Part shown: in pieces, positions 1-8,134 of the stretch
Layout: every line of letters begins with the position of its first letter
How positions within the stretch are numbered: the first letter of the stretch is position 1
NCBI GenBank assembly: GCA_949840885.1
Contig: CATKYJ010000002.1
Location: 78,115 to 142,114 of the forward strand
Reading direction: 5' to 3'
Source of the DNA: an uncultured Acetatifactor sp.
Lineage (GTDB): Bacteria; Bacillota; Clostridia; Lachnospirales; Lachnospiraceae
Length of the DNA: 64,000 nucleotides
Notes under the pieces: generated by a model
The model's database searches: none
What the model was told of the DNA's origin: nothing
What the model saw: the letters and a program-made list of their open reading frames with translations, nothing else
Translations under genes and position numbers: made by a program

Positions 1-1
1 C

Positions 2-247
2 CTGTGCGTCATGGCGGCGGTGATGGGGCTTTTGCAAAAAAAGGCACTTTTCCTCACCGGGGCCATGGGCGGGCTGACCCACAATCTGGGCCAGCTGGCC
101 ATGGCCCTGGCGATCACCCGTACCATAGGCGTGCTGGCCTATCTGCCTTTTCTGATTCTCAGCGGGATACTCACAGGGCTTTTCACTGGACTTTGCGCAG
201 GTTTTGCAGGAAAGGTTCTTGCGCCTTTCCTATCGGATATTTCCTGA
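2..247 (+). CDS. Gx transporter / heptaprenyl diphosphate synthase component I family protein, C-terminal part
   Basis: The reading frame is open to the left edge, so the start lies outside the window and only about 81 residues are visible. They are hydrophobic and glycine-rich, with a THNLGQL motif followed by a long membrane helix pair (LAYLPFLILSGILTG). This resembles the end of the PF07456 family, annotated both as HepI and as Gx transporter and thought to act as a small membrane transporter. It converges on the folate operon. A short inverted repeat (gaggc/gcctc) follows the stop but has no T-run. The family call rests on the C-terminus alone. Confidence 0.6.
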   Translation: MCVMAAVMGLLQKKALFLTGAMGGLTHNLGQLAMALAITRTIGVLAYLPFLILSGILTGLFTGLCAGFAGKVLAPFLSDIS

Positions 248-308
248 GGCAGGCTCCGCCTCCCCGCAAATTCCATTAGCCGCTTTCTCTCCTTTTCTAA
301 TGATCCGC

Positions 309-1172
309 CTATGACAGCCTGGCACTGTCTTCTTCTGTCTTCTGTTCCAGTTCCTTTAAAAGCCCCATCATCGTTTTTTGGTTTATGGGATGGCGGAAAT
401 ACGGCGCTATCTCCGACATGGGCTTCAGGACGAATACCCTGTTCTCCAGGTCTACATGCGGAATCACCAGCGTTTCGCTCTCATAACAAAGCCTGTCATA
501 AAAAAGAATGTCCAGATCCAGCGTCCTGGGGCCCCATCGCACTATCCGCTCCCGGCCCTCCGCATTCTCCACCTGATGAAGCGCCTCCAGCAGCTCCTCC
601 GGCTCCAGAAGCGTCTCGATTTCCAGCGCGCCGTTGAGGAAATCCTCCTGCTCCACCCCGCCGTAGGGTTCGGTGACGATCATCTCGGACACTTTCTTCA
701 GTTTTATCAATGGGTGCACTTTCAGCGCCTGTACGCCGCTCAGGATATGGGTCTTCCTGTTCCCCAGATTGGAGCCTACGGCGATATATGCCCTGTGCCA
801 GCCTCTGCGCACTTTCACGGACACATTGCCAAAGGGCAGGCGGATAGGAGCGTGAGGCTTCTGGATCTCCAGTTCCAGGGCAGCCAGGGCCTCATATTCC
901 AAAAGCAGCGCCTGGGACAGCCTCTCCGCCACCGCCTCCAGCAGCAGGCAGGTATTCTCCTGCATCCAGTCTGTGATAAAGTGGCACACGGTTCCGTAAT
1001 TTACCGTGCGCTCCAGGGCATCCTCGTTTCCCGCCCGGCTTACGTCCGTATACAGAACCGCGTTTACGTAGAAATACTGACCGTTTTTCGTCTCCTCCGG
1101 GTATACCCCATGGTGTGCAAAGACCTCCAGCCCCTCAATCCGTATCTCATCCTTTGCCCATTCAGAATACAT
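309..1172 (-). CDS. folB-folK: Bifunctional dihydroneopterin aldolase / HPPK (FolB-FolK fusion)
   Basis: The protein is 287 aa with two domains. Residues 1 to about 120 resemble dihydroneopterin aldolase (IRIEGLEVFAHHGVYPEE, then a conserved YGTV and E...A..L region). Residues about 128 to 287 are 6-hydroxymethyl-dihydropterin pyrophosphokinase, with the start motif YIAVGSNLGN and the signature RWGPRTLDLDILFYD. Together they catalyse two successive steps to the pterin pyrophosphate used by FolP. The ATG follows a strong site, GGAGATAAGGAG. It is the last gene of the minus-strand folate operon, separated from folP by about 210 nt holding a short direct repeat. FolB-FolK fusions are common in Firmicutes. 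Confidence 0.95.
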   Translation of the reverse strand: MYSEWAKDEIRIEGLEVFAHHGVYPEETKNGQYFYVNAVLYTDVSRAGNEDALERTVNYGTVCHFITDWMQENTCLLLEAVAERLSQALLLEYEALAALELEIQKPHAPIRLPFGNVSVKVRRGWHRAYIAVGSNLGNRKTHILSGVQALKVHPLIKLKKVSEMIVTEPYGGVEQEDFLNGALEIETLLEPEELLEALHQVENAEGRERIVRWGPRTLDLDILFYDRLCYESETLVIPHVDLENRVFVLKPMSEIAPYFRHPINQKTMMGLLKELEQKTEEDSARLS

Positions 1173-1194
1173 TTTCTCTCCTTATCTCCATCCC

Positions 1195-1297
1195 GCTTTG
1201 CTTCACAGCCATGCCCCCGGCAGGAAGCCCTCTTTCGCTGCTCGCCTCCAGGCTGCGCATTGCTTTGGCAGAAAGCTTTCAGCTTTGCTTCACAGCC
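1195..1297. repeat. 16-bp direct repeat between folP and folB-folK
   Basis: GCTTTGCTTCACAGCC occurs at 1195-1210 and again at 1282-1297. Degenerate copies of a gctttggcaraaag-like word lie between and after them. The 210-nt gap is otherwise without a recognisable gene. The repeat is visible in the sequence; no function can be assigned. Confidence 0.55.
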
Positions 1298-1383
1298 AGT
1301 CCGCCGCACTCAGGCAGCTCTATGCCGCTTTGGCAAAAAGTCTCTCCACAGCAAAAGCAAAAGTTTCTCCACGGCAAAATATA

Positions 1384-2271
1384 TCACGCTCCAGCGCTCC
1401 CACCCAATCCCGGCCTCCAGATTGCCTCCGCCATCCGCACGGCCCGCACGTTCTCCCTGACATCATGCACTCTTACAAACATTGCCCCCTGCAGGACTCC
1501 GGCCACGGTAGTCACCAGCGTCCCTTCCAGCCTCTGGTCTGCGGGCAAGTCTAAGGTCAGCCCTATCACGGACTTCCGGCTGCAGCCCAAAAGCAGCGGA
1601 CAGCCGAGGGCTCCCAGCTCCCCCATGCGGCGGATGATCTCCAGATTCTGCTCATAGCTTTTGGCGAAGCCCACGCCGGGATCTAGGATAATCTTCTCCC
1701 GGGAAATCCCTGTCTGCGCCGCCAGCTCCAGTGTCTCCTCTAAATTCCTCACCACATCCCGGACGAAATCGCGGTAATCAGTATCCTTTCTGTTGTGCAT
1801 CAGGCAGCAGGGCAGTCCGCTGTCCGCAATGACCCGCGCCATTGCGCTCTCTTTTTCACTGCCTGTCCCATCGTCCGGCATGTCTCTCCCAGACTCCGGC
1901 CCGGCTTCATATTTCAGTCCCCACACATCGTTGATCATATCGGCCCCGGCCTCGATGCCTGCCGATGCCACCCGGGATTTGTAAGTGTCCAGAGAGACCG
2001 GCACATCGAAAGCGCCCTTTACTGCCCGGATCACGGGTACCACTCTGGCAATCTCCTCTTCCTCCGGCACGAACCTGTGGCCGGGGCGGGTGGACTCCCC
2101 TCCGATATCGATGATATCCGCCCCTTGCGCCAGCATCTCCTCCACATGGCGCAGGGCCCTGTCCCTATCGTTCCACTTCCCCCCGTCCGAGAAAGAATCC
2201 GGGGTCACGTTCAGGATACCCATTATGTATGTATGCCCTATGGTCTGAAATTCCCTGTTTCCTATCTTCAA
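1384..2271 (-). CDS. folP: Dihydropteroate synthase
   Basis: Condenses the pterin pyrophosphate with p-aminobenzoate to give dihydropteroate. The signatures are complete: GILNVTPDSFSDGG near residue 18, GADIIDIGGESTRPG, the INDV strand, a CLMHN motif, and DPGVGFAKS. The 295-aa length slightly exceeds the usual 270-280 because of an acidic/polar insert of about 18 residues after INDVWGLKYE (roughly 1840-1915). The best start is TTG at 2271, behind AGGAAAGG. The first internal ATG falls at GILNV and would remove the first strand. The gene lies 17 nt after folE. Confidence 0.95.
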   Translation of the reverse strand: MKIGNREFQTIGHTYIMGILNVTPDSFSDGGKWNDRDRALRHVEEMLAQGADIIDIGGESTRPGHRFVPEEEEIARVVPVIRAVKGAFDVPVSLDTYKSRVASAGIEAGADMINDVWGLKYEAGPESGRDMPDDGTGSEKESAMARVIADSGLPCCLMHNRKDTDYRDFVRDVVRNLEETLELAAQTGISREKIILDPGVGFAKSYEQNLEIIRRMGELGALGCPLLLGCSRKSVIGLTLDLPADQRLEGTLVTTVAGVLQGAMFVRVHDVRENVRAVRMAEAIWRPGLGGSAGA

Positions 2272-2288
2272 GCTTTTGTCCGCCTTTC

Positions 2289-2927
2289 CTACATCCGCAG
2301 CATCTCAAAAAAGTAATTCCGGAGCGACATGTCCTCCTGGAATATTCCTCTGGCCGCCACCGTCACCGTCCTGCTGCCGGGCTTCTTCACGCCCCGCATG
2401 GTCATGCACATATGCTCCGCCTCCAGCACCACCATCACGCCCCTGGGGGCAAGATGCTCCATCATGGCATCCGCGATCTGCCCGGTCATCTTCTCCTGGA
2501 TCTGGAGCCTCCTGGCATAGACTTCCACCGTCCTTGCCAGTTTGCTCAGTCCCAGCACCTTGCCGTCCGGGATATAAGCGATATGCGCCTTGCCATAAAA
2601 TGGCAGCATATGATGCTCGCACATGGAATAGAAGACGATGTCCTTTTCCAGAATCATTTCTCCGATGCAAGACGCTTTTCCTACATCCTCGTCTTCTGCA
2701 GAGCCATCGTTGTCTCTCTCTTCCATGAAAGCCTCGCCTGTCCCATTGCCCATGGAAAACACTCTGGAAAGAGGTTCGGACACATCCGCGTCCATGCCGG
2801 AAAACAGCTCTGTGTACATCCTGGCCACCCTGTCAGGCGTCTCGATGAGCCCCTCCCTGTGGGGATCCTCTCCGATTCCCTCTAACAGCAGCCGAACTGC
2901 CTCCCTGATTTTATCCTGATCTATCAT
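2289..2927 (-). CDS. folE: GTP cyclohydrolase I
   Basis: Catalyses the first committed step of folate synthesis, GTP to dihydroneopterin triphosphate. It carries the zinc and active-site motifs [11 protein letters not shown] and [11 protein letters not shown], plus the C-terminal [10 protein letters not shown]. It is 212 aa against the usual 185-190. The excess is an acidic linker of about 30 residues (encoded near 2657-2760, with [16 protein letters not shown]) between the N-terminal helices and the zinc-binding core. Its ATG abuts the TAA of the upstream small gene, so translation is probably coupled. Confidence 0.95.
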   Translation of the reverse strand: MIDQDKIREAVRLLLEGIGEDPHREGLIETPDRVARMYTELFSGMDADVSEPLSRVFSMGNGTGEAFMEERDNDGSAEDEDVGKASCIGEMILEKDIVFYSMCEHHMLPFYGKAHIAYIPDGKVLGLSKLARTVEVYARRLQIQEKMTGQIADAMMEHLAPRGVMVVLEAEHMCMTMRGVKKPGSRTVTVAARGIFQEDMSLRNYFFEMLRM

Positions 2928-3227
2928 TTAGGTTACGCTTCCTTTCCATGTAGCACCGGATATGCCTGCATCTTTGTTCTGCAGGTTTCCCGGTTCATCG
3001 TCTCTGATGCAATGCTCATATCTCTTCAATATCTCCCAGTCAGCCCCAGTGGCATACCGGATCATCTTCTCCCTCTCCTCCGCAGAGCTGCCATACTCGC
3101 GGGCGGTCAGATCCGCCGCCTGCTCACGATACTGTCCGCTTTCCCTGCAATCTCCGTCATCCTCCCCGGATAAAGCAAGGCGCCAGCGGCTTGGCAGACT
3201 TTTGTGACGGCCGCAATCATAAATCAT
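2928..3227 (-). CDS. Small uncharacterised protein in the folate operon
   Basis: The protein is 99 aa, polar and without a membrane segment. I do not recognise the family. The most protein-like part is residues 50-76 (EEREKMIRYATGADWE, then ILKRYEHC). Support for a real gene is positional: its ATG overlaps the folC stop as ATGA (3224-3227), and its TAA (2928-2930) is directly followed by the folE ATG. That is exact head-to-tail coupling on both sides. A folate-operon HD-domain protein sits here in some Clostridia, but no HD motif is visible. It could also be a degenerate gene kept for coupling. Confidence 0.6.
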   Translation of the reverse strand: MIYDCGRHKSLPSRWRLALSGEDDGDCRESGQYREQAADLTAREYGSSAEEREKMIRYATGADWEILKRYEHCIRDDEPGNLQNKDAGISGATWKGSVT

Positions 3228-4519
3228 GGCTTCCTGTCCGCTTTCTCCACAATCTCCATCATCCTCCCCAGATACGACAAAGATCCGAAAGCGACAATGA
3301 CGTCCTCCTTGTCCGTCAGGAGCCGGGCCATCTCCACCGCCTCCTCCGGGCTGTCCGCCGCGGTCACTTTCCCATGTACCTGCGCCACCGCGGCTGCCAG
3401 CTCACAGGCCGACATGGCCCTGGGATTCCCCGGGGGCGTCACCGTGATGATCTGGTCGGCCAGGCTGTGGGTGAGCCCGATTACTTTCCCATATTCCTTG
3501 TCCCGCAGCATACCCATGATATAAATGATTCTGCGCCCCGGAAAATAGCTTTCCAATGACCGGGCAAGCTTTTTTGCGGCATCCTCATTGTGGGCCCCGT
3601 CCAGGATGAAATATGGTTTCCTGCCCACTATCATAAAGCGCCCGGGCCAGGCTGCCCCTGCCATGCCTGTCCGAAGCTTCTCCTCTTTCACCGAAAACCC
3701 AAATTCCTCCAGCGCTTTCAGCGCCTCCAGGGCAATCACCGCATTCTCTATCTGGTATTGCCCCGCCAGGGTAATCTCCAGCTTTTTCAAAGATCCGTAG
3801 TCGAACCTCTGCCTCTCCAGGCCCAGGCGGACATGCTCGGCGGCTTTCCCATCGGCCACCGTCAGAGGACAGCCCATATCGGCGGCTTTTGCTGCAACTA
3901 CCTCCATGGCCTCCTGTGCCTGCGCTGCCGTCACCACATGACAGCCCTTTTTGATGATTCCCGCTTTCTGGGACGCGATCTCCGGCAAAGTCTTCCCCAG
4001 GAATCCCATGTGGTCTGCGCTAATGGGAGTCAGCACGGCCACACAGATATCCGCCACTATGTTAGTCGCATCTAACAGCCCGCCCATCCCTGTCTCCATC
4101 ACCACGATATCGCATTTTTTATCCCTGAAATAAAGAAATGCCATGGCGGTCTTCACTTCAAAGGGTGTGGGATGGGGCAGCCCCTCCGAGGCCATTTCAT
4201 CGCATACGGCCTTAATCTGCCCCACATACCGCCCCACTGCCGCTTTTGAGATGAAGCTTGCGTTTACCTGGATCTCCTCCCGGTAGTCCGCCACAGCAGG
4301 CGAAGTATACTTCCCCACCCGGTATCCGCCGCATTGCAGCACAGACGACACATAGGCGCACACGGAGCCCTTGCCGTTGGTGCCCGCCACATGGACGAAC
4401 CGCAGCCCATCCTGGGGATTGCCCAGACGCTCCACAAGCTCCCGGATGCTGTCCAAACCGGGCGAAATGCCGTATCGTCCTATCTGCTGCATATAGTCAA
4501 GCGCTTCTGCATAGTTCAT
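3224..4519 (-). CDS. folC: Folylpolyglutamate synthase / dihydrofolate synthase
   Basis: Mur-ligase-type enzyme that adds glutamate to dihydropteroate and folates. The P-loop HVAGTNGKGSV and the ISPGLDSI segment lie near the N-terminus, followed by ETGMGGLLDATN, the Mur-ligase HMGFLG motif and the C-terminal domain (YFILDGAHNEDAA). The frame stays open upstream, but the start was set at 4519 (431 aa) because MNYAEALDYM is the normal beginning and AAGGAGAG lies about 9 nt upstream. The longer reading would add 65 unlike residues. It is the first gene of the operon, divergent from the membrane protein at 4717. Confidence 0.95.
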   Translation of the reverse strand: MNYAEALDYMQQIGRYGISPGLDSIRELVERLGNPQDGLRFVHVAGTNGKGSVCAYVSSVLQCGGYRVGKYTSPAVADYREEIQVNASFISKAAVGRYVGQIKAVCDEMASEGLPHPTPFEVKTAMAFLYFRDKKCDIVVMETGMGGLLDATNIVADICVAVLTPISADHMGFLGKTLPEIASQKAGIIKKGCHVVTAAQAQEAMEVVAAKAADMGCPLTVADGKAAEHVRLGLERQRFDYGSLKKLEITLAGQYQIENAVIALEALKALEEFGFSVKEEKLRTGMAGAAWPGRFMIVGRKPYFILDGAHNEDAAKKLARSLESYFPGRRIIYIMGMLRDKEYGKVIGLTHSLADQIITVTPPGNPRAMSACELAAAVAQVHGKVTAADSPEEAVEMARLLTDKEDVIVAFGSLSYLGRMMEIVEKADRKP

Positions 4520-4716
4520 CTGGTCTATTCTCTCCTTTTGTTCATCCGGCGCGACGGGCCGTATCCCATCCTGTTTTCTCCTGAAAAAAGACGGAATTCC
4601 AATCCCCGGATTTTCCCGCATATTTTTATCTGTCCCGAGGCATACTGATACCGTCATTTCCTTTTGCCAAAAAACATACAAAACCATACCTGACAAATCC
4701 AAAAGGAGCGCCACTC

Positions 4717-5145
4717 ATGAAACAATGCCTGACGAATTTCATCAAAAACTTCCTCAAATGCGGCCTGGCAGGCTGGTGTCTGGAAATCCTCTTCACTTCT
4801 ATGGACGCCCTCCGACGCCGGGACATGACTTTAAAAGGGCAAACCTCCCTGTGGATGTTCCCCATCTACGGCAGCGCCGCCATCCTCTCCCCTGTAAGCC
4901 GCCTGCTCAGGGGAAAATCTGCCCTCATCAGAGGCCTCACTTACATGAGCCTGATTTTTTCCACAGAGTACCTCACGGGCAGATTTCTCTCCAGGAAAAA
5001 AATCTGCCCATGGGACTACAGGCGCAGCCGCTGGAACATAGGACGCGTCATCCGCCTTGACTTCGCCCCCTACTGGTTCTTCGTCGGGCTCCTGTATGAG
5101 CAGCTGCTCTCCTCTGCACGGCCTGAAGACTCTACGCCGGCATAG
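4717..5145 (+). CDS. PF06541-type (CmpB-like) small integral membrane protein
   Basis: The protein is 142 aa with hydrophobic segments near residues 10-30, 45-65, 70-90 and 115-130, and a conserved GLAGWCLEILFTS beginning. This fits the family named putative ABC-transporter type IV (ABC_trans_CmpB), whose role is unknown; no ATPase is adjacent. A good AAGGAG precedes the ATG. A second, larger member of the same family lies at 15567-16553 and shares the opening pattern (aromatic stretch, AGWC, E) and a WDY motif. Confidence 0.75.
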   Translation: MKQCLTNFIKNFLKCGLAGWCLEILFTSMDALRRRDMTLKGQTSLWMFPIYGSAAILSPVSRLLRGKSALIRGLTYMSLIFSTEYLTGRFLSRKKICPWDYRRSRWNIGRVIRLDFAPYWFFVGLLYEQLLSSARPEDSTPA

Positions 5146-5231
5146 TCCGATGGCATAGCCGGCACATGGCATCCCATGGCCAAAACGCGGCCTGCCCCCA
5201 GGCCCCCTGCCCATTCGGCGCTCCTCTGTCG

Positions 5232-5621
5232 TCAGTCGTCCATATCATCCATGTCGTCCATACCGTCCGATCCGATGTCCAGCATATTCACGGTACGTCT
5301 CTTCAGCCTCGCCTCCTCGGATTCTTTCAGGATGAAGTCCTTAATCTCCCGGGAGTGCTTGATATGCTGCAGCACCAGCTGAGGATGAGTGGTATCGCCG
5401 GTATAACAGATCACAGTGCCCAGCCCGAACATCTTCTCCCCAAGGCTGGCGCTGTGGGTTACATCCTGTACTTTATACATATAACAGTCATTTTCGATGG
5501 TCCTGAAAAATCCCTCTGCCACCGTAATCATATCTTCCCTGATCGTATACTTCGTAAAGGTGAAGGGAAGTCCGAAAAACATCCATCTTTTTCTCTCTGC
5601 ATATTCCATCCTGCGTACCAT
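5232..5621 (-). CDS. PH-domain-like protein with acidic MDD-repeat tail
   Basis: About 130 aa. A beta-rich core (WMFFGLPFTFTKYTIRED, then a second half with GTVICYTGD) resembles bacterial PH (YdbS/YdbT-type, bPH) domains, here without the usual membrane helices. The end is DGMDDMDDMDD, written by a short 9-nt tandem repeat at 5238-5270. Start choice is uncertain: 5621 and 5609 both sit behind AGGAAAGG, and a longer frame to 5702 adds residues unlike the family. It converges with the membrane protein gene upstream. The ligand is unknown. Confidence 0.6.
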   Translation of the reverse strand: MVRRMEYAERKRWMFFGLPFTFTKYTIREDMITVAEGFFRTIENDCYMYKVQDVTHSASLGEKMFGLGTVICYTGDTTHPQLVLQHIKHSREIKDFILKESEEARLKRRTVNMLDIGSDGMDDMDDMDD

Positions 5622-5712
5622 CCTTTCCTGTATGCAAAAGTCCGGAAGAACCTCTGTGGTTTCTCCCCACCCTAGTATAGTAGATTTTTTTCCAAAATAC
5701 AACTGTTAAAAC

Positions 5713-5741
5713 TTGAAACCCGCGGGCGGACGTGGTATCAT
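5713..5741 (+). promoter_or_regulatory. Sigma-A-type promoter of the nitroreductase gene
   Basis: TTGAAA (5713-5718), a 17-nt spacer, then TATCAT (5736-5741). The gene start lies about 75 nt downstream. The spacing is ideal and both boxes are close to consensus. Confidence 0.7.
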
Positions 5742-5816
5742 AGTAACAGTTGGACAGGTGCCGTTTTCGGCAATTTTCATGCCGCGGCAAAGCGATAAAA
5801 ATAAGGAGGTTCACGC

Positions 5817-6356
5817 ATGACTGCAAACGAATGTATCAGAGGCCGCAGAAGCATCCGCAAATTCACCGACCAGCCCGTCTCCCATGAGCTGCTGGCGCAG
5901 ATCGTGGAGACAGCGTCCTATGCCCCCAGCTGGAAGCATACCCAGATCGTACGCTATATCGCGGTAGAGGGCGGGAAAAAGGCCGCTCTGGCAAAATGTA
6001 CCAGTATCTTCCCCGGCAACGGAAAGATCATGGAGAACGCGCCCATGGTCATAGCCGTCACCATCATCAAGGGACGCAGCGGTTATGAGAGGGACGGCTC
6101 TTTCTCCACCCCCAAGGGCGACAGATGGCAGATGTACGATGCCGGCGCAGCCGGAGAGGCGTTCTGCCTGGCAGCCTGTGAGCAGGGCCTGGGCACCGTC
6201 ATCATGGGACTTTTCGATGAAGAGGAGGCCGCGAAGCTGCTTGAGCTCCCTGAAGACAGAGAGCTGGTGGCTCTCATTCCCATTGGATATCCCGCAGAAT
6301 CTCCCGCCGCTCCCAGACGCAAGGCGGTAGAAGATTTATTATCCTATCAATCATAA
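5817..6356 (+). CDS. Nitroreductase family protein
   Basis: The protein is 179 aa, the usual length of the small FMN-dependent nitroreductase/oxidoreductase family. The N-terminal FMN-phosphate motif is [14 protein letters not shown], followed by [11 protein letters not shown]. The second half has [17 protein letters not shown] and the PIGYPAE motif. It is probably a cytoplasmic FMN-dependent NAD(P)H oxidoreductase; the substrate cannot be read from sequence. An excellent AAGGAGG sits before the ATG. A near-consensus promoter and a strong terminator bracket it, so it is monocistronic. Confidence 0.9.
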   Translation: MTANECIRGRRSIRKFTDQPVSHELLAQIVETASYAPSWKHTQIVRYIAVEGGKKAALAKCTSIFPGNGKIMENAPMVIAVTIIKGRSGYERDGSFSTPKGDRWQMYDAGAAGEAFCLAACEQGLGTVIMGLFDEEEAAKLLELPEDRELVALIPIGYPAESPAAPRRKAVEDLLSYQS

Positions 6357-6358
6357 GC

Positions 6359-6395
6359 AGGAGTCGAAGAGGCAAAACTCTTCGACTCCTTTTTC
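6359..6395 (+). terminator. Rho-independent terminator after the nitroreductase gene
   Basis: A perfect 13-bp stem (AGGAGTCGAAGAG with CTCTTCGACTCCT), a 6-nt loop GCAAAA and a run of T residues. It begins a few nucleotides after the stop codon. Confidence 0.93.
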
Positions 6396-6568
6396 GGGAC
6401 GGATTTACACCGCGCTGTCCTCCGCCCCGAAATCCTGTCCGCACTCCGGCGCATCCGCTTTCCCGCCCCGTCCCGGACACCCGGTCTGGCGGAGGGCTGA
6501 TGCCCTTTCGATTGCGGCAAAAGAGCGTTCTCCTAATGAAACGGCAGCGCAGAAAAGAGGTTACCTTT

Positions 6569-7483
6569 ATGAGACATCTGATGAGTCCCCTGGACTTTAA
6601 CACACAGGAGCTGGACAGGCTCTTCGACCTGGCAGGCGACATCGAGCGCAATCCCGGCAAATACGCCCACGCCTGCGATGGCCGGATCCTGGCCACCTGC
6701 TTCTACGAGCCCAGCACACGCACGCGCTTAAGCTTTGAATCCGCCATGACCAGGCTGGGCGGCCGGGTCATCGGCTTCTCCGACGCGGCATCCTCCTCCG
6801 CCTCCAAGGGCGAGAGCGTATCCGACACCATCCGCATTATCTCCTGCTACGCGGACATCTGCGCCATGCGCCACCCCAAGGAAGGCGCGCCTATGGTGGC
6901 CGCGGAGAAATCCGGCATTCCCGTAATCAATGCAGGCGACGGCGGACATCAGCACCCCACACAGACCCTGACGGATCTTTTGACCATCCGCAGCCTCAAA
7001 GGCGCTCTGAGCGGCTTCACCATCGGATTGTGCGGAGACCTGAAGTTCGGCCGCACCGTCCATTCCCTGATAAATGCCCTGGTGCGCTACAGCGATATCC
7101 GTTTCGTCTTCATCTCCCCGGAGGAGCTGCGGGTGCCGGACTATATCACGGAGATGCTGAAAGCAAAAGGCATTCCCTATGAGGAAGTCATCCGCCTGGA
7201 GAACGTGATGCCCCAACTGGATCTCCTGTACATGACCAGAGTCCAGAAAGAGCGCTTCTTCAACGAAGAGGACTATGTCAGGTTAAAGGATTTTTACATC
7301 CTGAATTCCGACAAGATGGCACTGGCCAAAAAAGACATGCTGGTGCTCCACCCTCTCCCCAGAGTCAACGAGATCTCCGTGGAAGTGGACAATGACCCCA
7401 GGGCCGCCTATTTCAGACAGGCGCAGTACGGCGTGTATGTGCGGATGGCACTGATACTGACCCTGCTGGAAATCCAGGTATAA
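6569..7483 (+). CDS. pyrB: Aspartate carbamoyltransferase, catalytic chain
   Basis: Transfers carbamoyl phosphate to aspartate in pyrimidine synthesis. The carbamoyl-phosphate motif STRTRLSFE lies near residue 55, HPTQTLTDL near 135 and the aspartate-side HPLPRVNEI near 265. Length is 304 aa from the ATG at 6569, which follows AGAGGT; an open extension to 6500 is unlike the family. It lies upstream of pyrI with 113 nt between. The 170 nt before it contain no convincing PyrR-type attenuator. Confidence 0.96.
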   Translation: MRHLMSPLDFNTQELDRLFDLAGDIERNPGKYAHACDGRILATCFYEPSTRTRLSFESAMTRLGGRVIGFSDAASSSASKGESVSDTIRIISCYADICAMRHPKEGAPMVAAEKSGIPVINAGDGGHQHPTQTLTDLLTIRSLKGALSGFTIGLCGDLKFGRTVHSLINALVRYSDIRFVFISPEELRVPDYITEMLKAKGIPYEEVIRLENVMPQLDLLYMTRVQKERFFNEEDYVRLKDFYILNSDKMALAKKDMLVLHPLPRVNEISVEVDNDPRAAYFRQAQYGVYVRMALILTLLEIQV

Positions 7484-7596
7484 TATGCCAGTACATTCCC
7501 ACGCTCTGCTTCCAATGCAGGAAGAAAAGGCCCACTGCCGAAATGTCTGCAAGAAATTGAGATTCAAATTTATAAAGTTTCGGAAAGGATTGACAG

Positions 7597-8037
7597 ATGT
7601 TAAATGTAGGAAAAATCGAGGAAGGCTTTGTGCTGGATCACATCAAAGCCGGAAAAAGCCTGGAAATCTATGACCATCTGCAGCTGGACAAGCTGGACTG
7701 CACCGTGGCCATCATCAAGAATGCCAGAAGCAACAAAATGGAGAAAAAAGATATTCTGAAAGTGGAGTGCGACATCGACATGCTGGATCTGGACGTCCTG
7801 GCGTTTATCGACCACAATATCACCGTCAATGTCATCAAGAACGGAGAAATCGTGGAGAAGAAAGAGCTGACGCTGCCCAAACAGATCAAGAATGTCATCA
7901 AATGCCACAACCCCAGATGCATTACTTCCATCGAGCAGGAACTGCCCCATATCTTCTGCCTGGCGGATGCGAAAAATGAAGTGTACCGCTGCAAGTACTG
8001 CGAGGAGAAATACATGTCCTCGGCCAAGTGGACATAA
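7597..8037 (+). CDS. pyrI: Aspartate carbamoyltransferase, regulatory chain
   Basis: The protein is 146 aa with the N-terminal allosteric nucleotide domain and a C-terminal zinc domain. The ligands are the cysteines in KCHNPRCI and CKYCEEKY. The allosteric region opens with VGKIEEGFVLDHI, matching PyrI rather than the catalytic chain. Co-transcription with pyrB is likely, since a single terminator follows. Its presence means the enzyme is a regulated PyrB-PyrI holoenzyme rather than the bare catalytic trimer found in Bacillus. Confidence 0.96.
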   Translation: MLNVGKIEEGFVLDHIKAGKSLEIYDHLQLDKLDCTVAIIKNARSNKMEKKDILKVECDIDMLDLDVLAFIDHNITVNVIKNGEIVEKKELTLPKQIKNVIKCHNPRCITSIEQELPHIFCLADAKNEVYRCKYCEEKYMSSAKWT

Positions 8038-8051
8038 ATCAGACTGTGGGA

Positions 8052-8097
8052 CAGGGATAGATGCTCCTCTTTTGGGCGCATCTATCCCTGAAATTTT
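8052..8097 (+). terminator. Rho-independent terminator after pyrBI
   Basis: A perfect 13-bp stem, CAGGGATAGATGC (8052-8064) with GCATCTATCCCTG (8078-8090), then AAATTTT. It lies just after the pyrI stop. The T-run is short but the stem is strong. Confidence 0.8.
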
Positions 8098-8134
8098 ACT
8101 CAATTCTTATGCTTAAGCCCTTATTATAAACCCC

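Noticed and set aside
4520..4714. N-terminal extension of FolC
   Set aside because: The extra 65 residues are unlike FolC and overlap the divergent promoter region; a good ribosome binding site supports the start at 4519.
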